Origin: Nitrospiraceae bacterium
GTDB taxonomy: Bacteria; Nitrospirota; Nitrospiria; Nitrospirales; UBA8639
Assembly (NCBI GenBank): GCA_003523945.1
Contig: DOFS01000106.1
Span: forward strand, 1,021 to 8,175
DNA length: 7,155 nucleotides
Reading direction: 5' to 3'
The first letter of the stretch is position 1. Every line of letters begins with the position of its first letter. A program made the translations under genes and the position numbers. The notes beneath the pieces are model-generated. The model was not told the origin of the DNA. It ran no database searches and saw nothing but the letters and a program-made list of their open reading frames with translations. This document shows positions 3,727 through 7,155 of the stretch, piece after piece.

Positions 3727-6452
3727 GGCTGCATTGGAGAAATCTCAATGAAGCAGACCAAATGGTATATCGAACCACGATGGCGTTCTTGATGGGTCGC
3801 CTGCAAGAACGGACAACGGTTGATTGGGCAATTCGGCTAAAAGAGAACGACGCAGTTAAACGTTTGGCACTGCTTGATCTCATTAACAGTCCAGGTAGCC
3901 ACACTCTCACTGAACCCTGGGGTTCCGCATGGCGCTTAATTGAAGAAAGTTGGAATAATCCGGTAATAGACGACCAAGGTCTCACCGGGATATACAATGC
4001 GAAGCGCCGATTACATGTTGGAGATAGATCGGGTTCTCTTGTCACAGCCATCGTTGACTGTGTGGGACCAAAACTCAAGATCGAGCCGTTTTCAGATCTA
4101 AATATCCATTTCCAGAAACCACCCAGGCGACCGAAAAAAGTCGAGGACCTTTTCCCTACAAGTTTGACAAGTGGGAAGCTCGTTGACCTAGACTTACTGA
4201 ATCTAGACAAATTAAACGACAGCTTCTTTCTTTTTTCTCTTGCACATGGCCTAGAAACAGCTGTTACCAGTGGGTTGAATATCGCTCATCGAATCGGTTG
4301 GAATGAGGATCGGCAAATCGGACAACTTCATCGCGTTTATTACGTCAAGACTGCCGATCTTGCTGATGGCATGGATGAACCCGATAAATTTCATCGTGGC
4401 CTTGCTCCATCTGTAAAATTGCTGCATACAGTAGTCTCACAGCTTGTCGATATCGACATTTCCAAGGCGATTGAATTTGTCCACCGATGGAAATTGTCCG
4501 ACTCCCCAGTCCACTTACGACTTTGGGCTGCACTATCACGAGATCCACGAGTTACATCTGCAAGTGAAGCTAGCAAAATACTGCTATCGTTGGATAATCG
4601 GCGCTTCTGGGACCTTTACGACTTCCCAGAAATCGCCGAACTACGAGCGATGCGCTTTAGCGAATTTGACCTTCAGGTTCAAAGGATGCTTACAGCCCGA
4701 ATTCGCAAACTCCCGCCCCGCAATTTTTGGCCCAGAAAAGTCGATGCAAATAAAATTAAGGTTGTCCGGCATAACTGGGCACTTCGTGAGATGCGGCGCA
4801 TTGGAATTAGCGGAGCCACCCTGCCAAACCGTGACCAGGATTGGCTGCAAACGAAGACCCAGGAGTTCCCAGCATTAGCTCCGATGACGAGACTAGACGA
4901 AGGTTTTCGTAGCTCTCCTAAGGGCCATTTGATCCCACCCAATCCAGACAATCGATACGACCTGCTGGCAGGTGAGGAACGATTAAAAGCTCTGGAAGCC
5001 TCGTTTTCGTCTGAACGTGGCGGATGGGAGGATGATCCTGCAAGGCGAGCAAGGGATTGGATCAGACAGCAGGAAAATTCCTTGGTGATTATTGATGACT
5101 TTGAATCCACTTCGAATGGCGCTAGCTTCGGAAGGGTCTGGGAACGGTTTGGCTGGGAACATTCAACCGAGGAAAGACAGGGAGGTAAAGCGTCACAGCG
5201 CGATCTGCAGTCCGAGTGCACGCGCGTTTTGTCGCTTATCTCGAAGCTGCCGGAAGCAACGCTCCGACAGGCTATCAATGGCCTCTCTCACTGGCTCTCA
5301 ACTTGGGAGACCCAGATTATCCATCTACCTGAAGGACTCTCTGCCTGGTTTAAAATTTGGCCAATTGCTGTTGAGGCAACAAATGCAGAACAACCAGTTT
5401 CAGAACATTTTGACCTCAACGTCCTCGATTATTCTACAGATGACCACCAATCCACATACATCGATACTCTAAACACACCCGCTGGGAAACTTGTCGGAGT
5501 TTTTTTGGCCGCCTGCCCTACTCTTCAAGAAAACGTTAAGCCATTCGATAATGACGATGTGCTTCGTATGATGCGGGATGCGATTATTTCCACTACCGGT
5601 CGGTCGGGATTGATTGCTATGCATCGGCTCATCGAAGAATTTCCCTATTTCCTAGCCGCAGCGCCGGAATGGACTCAGGAGAATCTCATCATTCCCCTAA
5701 ACGCCGCCGATTCGGGGACCAAAGCTCTTTGGTGCGCAATTGGACGAAGAACTCATTTTTCAAATGTCCTCAAAATTATCGGCGACCAAATGGCAGACCG
5801 AGCCACCGATCAGCGGCTTGACCGAGACACTCGCCATTCTCTTGCCTTCAGTCTCATCATTGAATGTCTCCATGCATTTAGGGAACAACGACAGCCATCG
5901 GTCCCGAATGCACGGGTCCAACAGATGATCAGGTCGCTCGATGATGAGGCTCGTGCAAATGGAGCGGAAGCGATCCAAAGATTTGTCCAGGACCTCTCTT
6001 CGCCAAGCGAGGGAAGGGCGTCTCCGCCATCACCGGAGGAACTTTTCCGATCCGCCGCTGTGCCCTTTCTTCAAAAGGTCTGGCCGCAAGAGCGTTCGCT
6101 CGCAACACCTGGCGTCAGCCGAGCCCTTGCCAATCTTCCTGCTTCCGCAAAAGAGGCATTCGCGGATGCCGTGGATGCCATCGAAAGCTTTCTTGTCCCA
6201 TTCGAATGTTGGTCTATGTTTGAATACGGGCTTTACAGTGGACAAGACAGCAATCCGAATCTTTTGATTATTAACAATCATGAAAAAGCGGTTGCCTTAT
6301 TGCGACTTCTTGGGTTAACGGTCGGAACAGCGGAGGGGTCTGTGATCCCCTATGATTTAACTGATGCCCTTAACCACATTCGCATGGTCTCGCCAAAACT
6401 AGAGAAAGACCAAGTATTTCGTCGTCTGGCAACCGCGGCCCGCCGTTTATAA
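3723..6452 (+). CDS. Large SIR2-associated protein, putative sensor subunit with DUF4020-like C-terminus
   Basis: This 909-residue protein has no signal peptide or membrane segment and is probably cytoplasmic. It looks mainly helical throughout. I see no P-loop, nuclease or protease motif. A lone Walker-B-like LVIIDDFE near residues 454-461 has no Walker A partner. Near the N-terminus is EPWGSAWRLIEESW (64-77). The last 90 or so residues include FLVPFECWSMFEYGLYSG, KAVALLRLLGLTVG and RRLATAARRL. I recall this style of ending from large single-chain bacterial SIR2 proteins (DUF4020, unchecked). Together with the upstream gene it makes 1308 residues, about the size of those chains. By analogy with DSR-type proteins I infer that it senses an infection cue and controls the SIR2 NADase. 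The four-base overlap shows the two act together. The gene is AT-richer than its flanks, with a sampled line at 4201-4260 near 37% GC. Confidence 0.8.
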   Translation: MRLHWRNLNEADQMVYRTTMAFLMGRLQERTTVDWAIRLKENDAVKRLALLDLINSPGSHTLTEPWGSAWRLIEESWNNPVIDDQGLTGIYNAKRRLHVGDRSGSLVTAIVDCVGPKLKIEPFSDLNIHFQKPPRRPKKVEDLFPTSLTSGKLVDLDLLNLDKLNDSFFLFSLAHGLETAVTSGLNIAHRIGWNEDRQIGQLHRVYYVKTADLADGMDEPDKFHRGLAPSVKLLHTVVSQLVDIDISKAIEFVHRWKLSDSPVHLRLWAALSRDPRVTSASEASKILLSLDNRRFWDLYDFPEIAELRAMRFSEFDLQVQRMLTARIRKLPPRNFWPRKVDANKIKVVRHNWALREMRRIGISGATLPNRDQDWLQTKTQEFPALAPMTRLDEGFRSSPKGHLIPPNPDNRYDLLAGEERLKALEASFSSERGGWEDDPARRARDWIRQQENSLVIIDDFESTSNGASFGRVWERFGWEHSTEERQGGKASQRDLQSECTRVLSLISKLPEATLRQAINGLSHWLSTWETQIIHLPEGLSAWFKIWPIAVEATNAEQPVSEHFDLNVLDYSTDDHQSTYIDTLNTPAGKLVGVFLAACPTLQENVKPFDNDDVLRMMRDAIISTTGRSGLIAMHRLIEEFPYFLAAAPEWTQENLIIPLNAADSGTKALWCAIGRRTHFSNVLKIIGDQMADRATDQRLDRDTRHSLAFSLIIECLHAFREQRQPSVPNARVQQMIRSLDDEARANGAEAIQRFVQDLSSPSEGRASPPSPEELFRSAAVPFLQKVWPQERSLATPGVSRALANLPASAKEAFADAVDAIESFLVPFECWSMFEYGLYSGQDSNPNLLIINNHEKAVALLRLLGLTVGTAEGSVIPYDLTDALNHIRMVSPKLEKDQVFRRLATAARRL

Positions 6453-6505
6453 TAAATCTATGCCTCATTTCGCTATAAATGTGCCATTGCAGAATAGGAA
6501 GCAGG

Positions 6506-7155
6506 ATGCAGCGCTATAAAATTCTTCACCGGACGTATTATAATTTTTCGGGTGCGGTGACACTCGGGCCGCATCACTTACGCCTGCGGCCGAGGGAAGA
6601 CTATGACCTGCACATAGAATCTCTAGACCTGAAAATCACCCCGCCTGCAACCCTGCTCTGGCACCGGGATGTGGAGGGCAATTCGGTGGCCACGGCCACC
6701 TTCGACGTGCCCGTGAACCAGCTTATCATTGAAAGCGAAGTCATCATTCAGCAATTCAATGAGGCTCCACTCGACTTTCTCGTTGCCGACTACGCTGTCG
6801 CGTACCCGTTTACCTATCAACCCGATGACCGGATCATGCTGTTACCCTACATGGCTTTTCCTGAGCCAAAAACCAAAGATCGACTAACTGAATGGATAGC
6901 AACATTCTGGCAACCGGAAGAACCGATTCAGACGTACACACTCCTACAGCGCCTTGGCACCCACATCAACCAAACCCTATCCTATCGAGTGCGGGAAGAA
7001 CCTGGCGTTCAAACGGTGGGGCAAACACTGGAATACGGCACCGGCTCATGCCGTGACTTTGCGTTACTTTTTATGGAAGCTGCACGGTGCTTGGGTCTTG
7101 CTTCGCGCTTTGTCAGCGGGTATCTTCACGCCCCACCATCAGCAACCGATTATGG
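6506..7155 (+). CDS. Transglutaminase-like cysteine protease family protein, N-terminal part (3' end outside window)
   Basis: ATG 6506 follows AGGAAG at 6496-6501, and the frame stays open to the window end, giving 216 residues. The start, MQRYKILHRTYYNFSG then LGPHHLRLRPRED, matches the bacterial transglutaminase-like N-terminal beta domain. The transglutaminase core follows from about residue 145. GTGSCRDFALLFMEAARCLG places the nucleophilic Cys at 182, and ASRFVSGYLH follows. The catalytic His and Asp would lie beyond the window. Family members include amide-bond-hydrolysing or cross-linking enzymes of mostly unknown substrate, often cytoplasmic, and none is visible here as a partner. It starts 53 bases after the SIR2 partner gene with no hairpin between, so read-through is possible. 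A TATAAAT at 6474-6480 could be a -10 but lacks a clear -35. Its GC content (a sampled line near 67%) matches the transporter, not the SIR2 pair, so I take it as core genome rather than part of the defence module. Confidence 0.9.
   Translation, partial: MQRYKILHRTYYNFSGAVTLGPHHLRLRPREDYDLHIESLDLKITPPATLLWHRDVEGNSVATATFDVPVNQLIIESEVIIQQFNEAPLDFLVADYAVAYPFTYQPDDRIMLLPYMAFPEPKTKDRLTEWIATFWQPEEPIQTYTLLQRLGTHINQTLSYRVREEPGVQTVGQTLEYGTGSCRDFALLFMEAARCLGLASRFVSGYLHAPPSATDY

Noticed and set aside
5084..5107. Walker-B-like LVIIDDFE in the SIR2 partner, suggesting an NTPase
   Set aside because: There is no G-x4-GK-[ST] Walker A anywhere in the 909 residues, and no other STAND or AAA motif.

Overview
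The window comes from a bacterial chromosome, probably Gram-negative. All five clear genes lie on the + strand. Both edge genes are ordinary and GC-rich: a sampled 60-base line in each is about 67% GC. The middle is visibly more AT-rich, with sampled lines mostly 37-56% GC. This looks like accessory DNA sitting between the 3' end of an MFS transporter gene and a transglutaminase-like gene. A secreted protease/SUMF1 protein, a lysine-rich microprotein and a bacterial transglutaminase would fit a Nitrospira-like or other environmental lineage. That placement is an impression, not a demonstration.

Layout. (1) 3-419: C-terminal part of an MFS transporter, ACS-like, cut by the window start. (2) 420-658: non-coding or start-ambiguous stretch holding copy A of an imperfect direct repeat. 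(3) 659-2023: exported trypsin-like domain fused to a SUMF1/FGE-sulfatase fold. The position of the catalytic Asp is Gly, and the FGE active-site cysteines are absent. (4) 2070-2145: copy B of the direct repeat, so the two copies bracket the protease gene. (5) 2232-2318: a 28-residue, 46%-lysine microprotein with a near-perfect Shine-Dalgarno, bracketed by two hairpins that share arm sequence. (6) 2407-2487: a possible 26-residue leader ORF. (7) 2527-3726 and 3723-6452: a SIR2 gene and a 909-residue partner gene joined by an ATGA overlap. (8) 6506-7155: N-terminal part of a transglutaminase-like protein, cut by the window end.

The most interesting element is the SIR2 pair. The SIR2 protein keeps the NAD-binding and catalytic motifs but has no cysteine at all, so it has no zinc ribbon. 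That points to an NAD+-consuming effector rather than a deacetylase. The partner's C-terminal block resembles the domain (recalled as DUF4020, unchecked) found at the end of large single-chain SIR2 proteins. The two lengths, 399 and 909, add up to about the size of such a chain. Restoring one G in a GGG run at the junction would fuse the two frames. The pair is therefore best read as a split SIR2 + large helical sensor module, a putative NAD-depleting anti-phage system. The split is either a genuine two-gene form or a one-base deletion.
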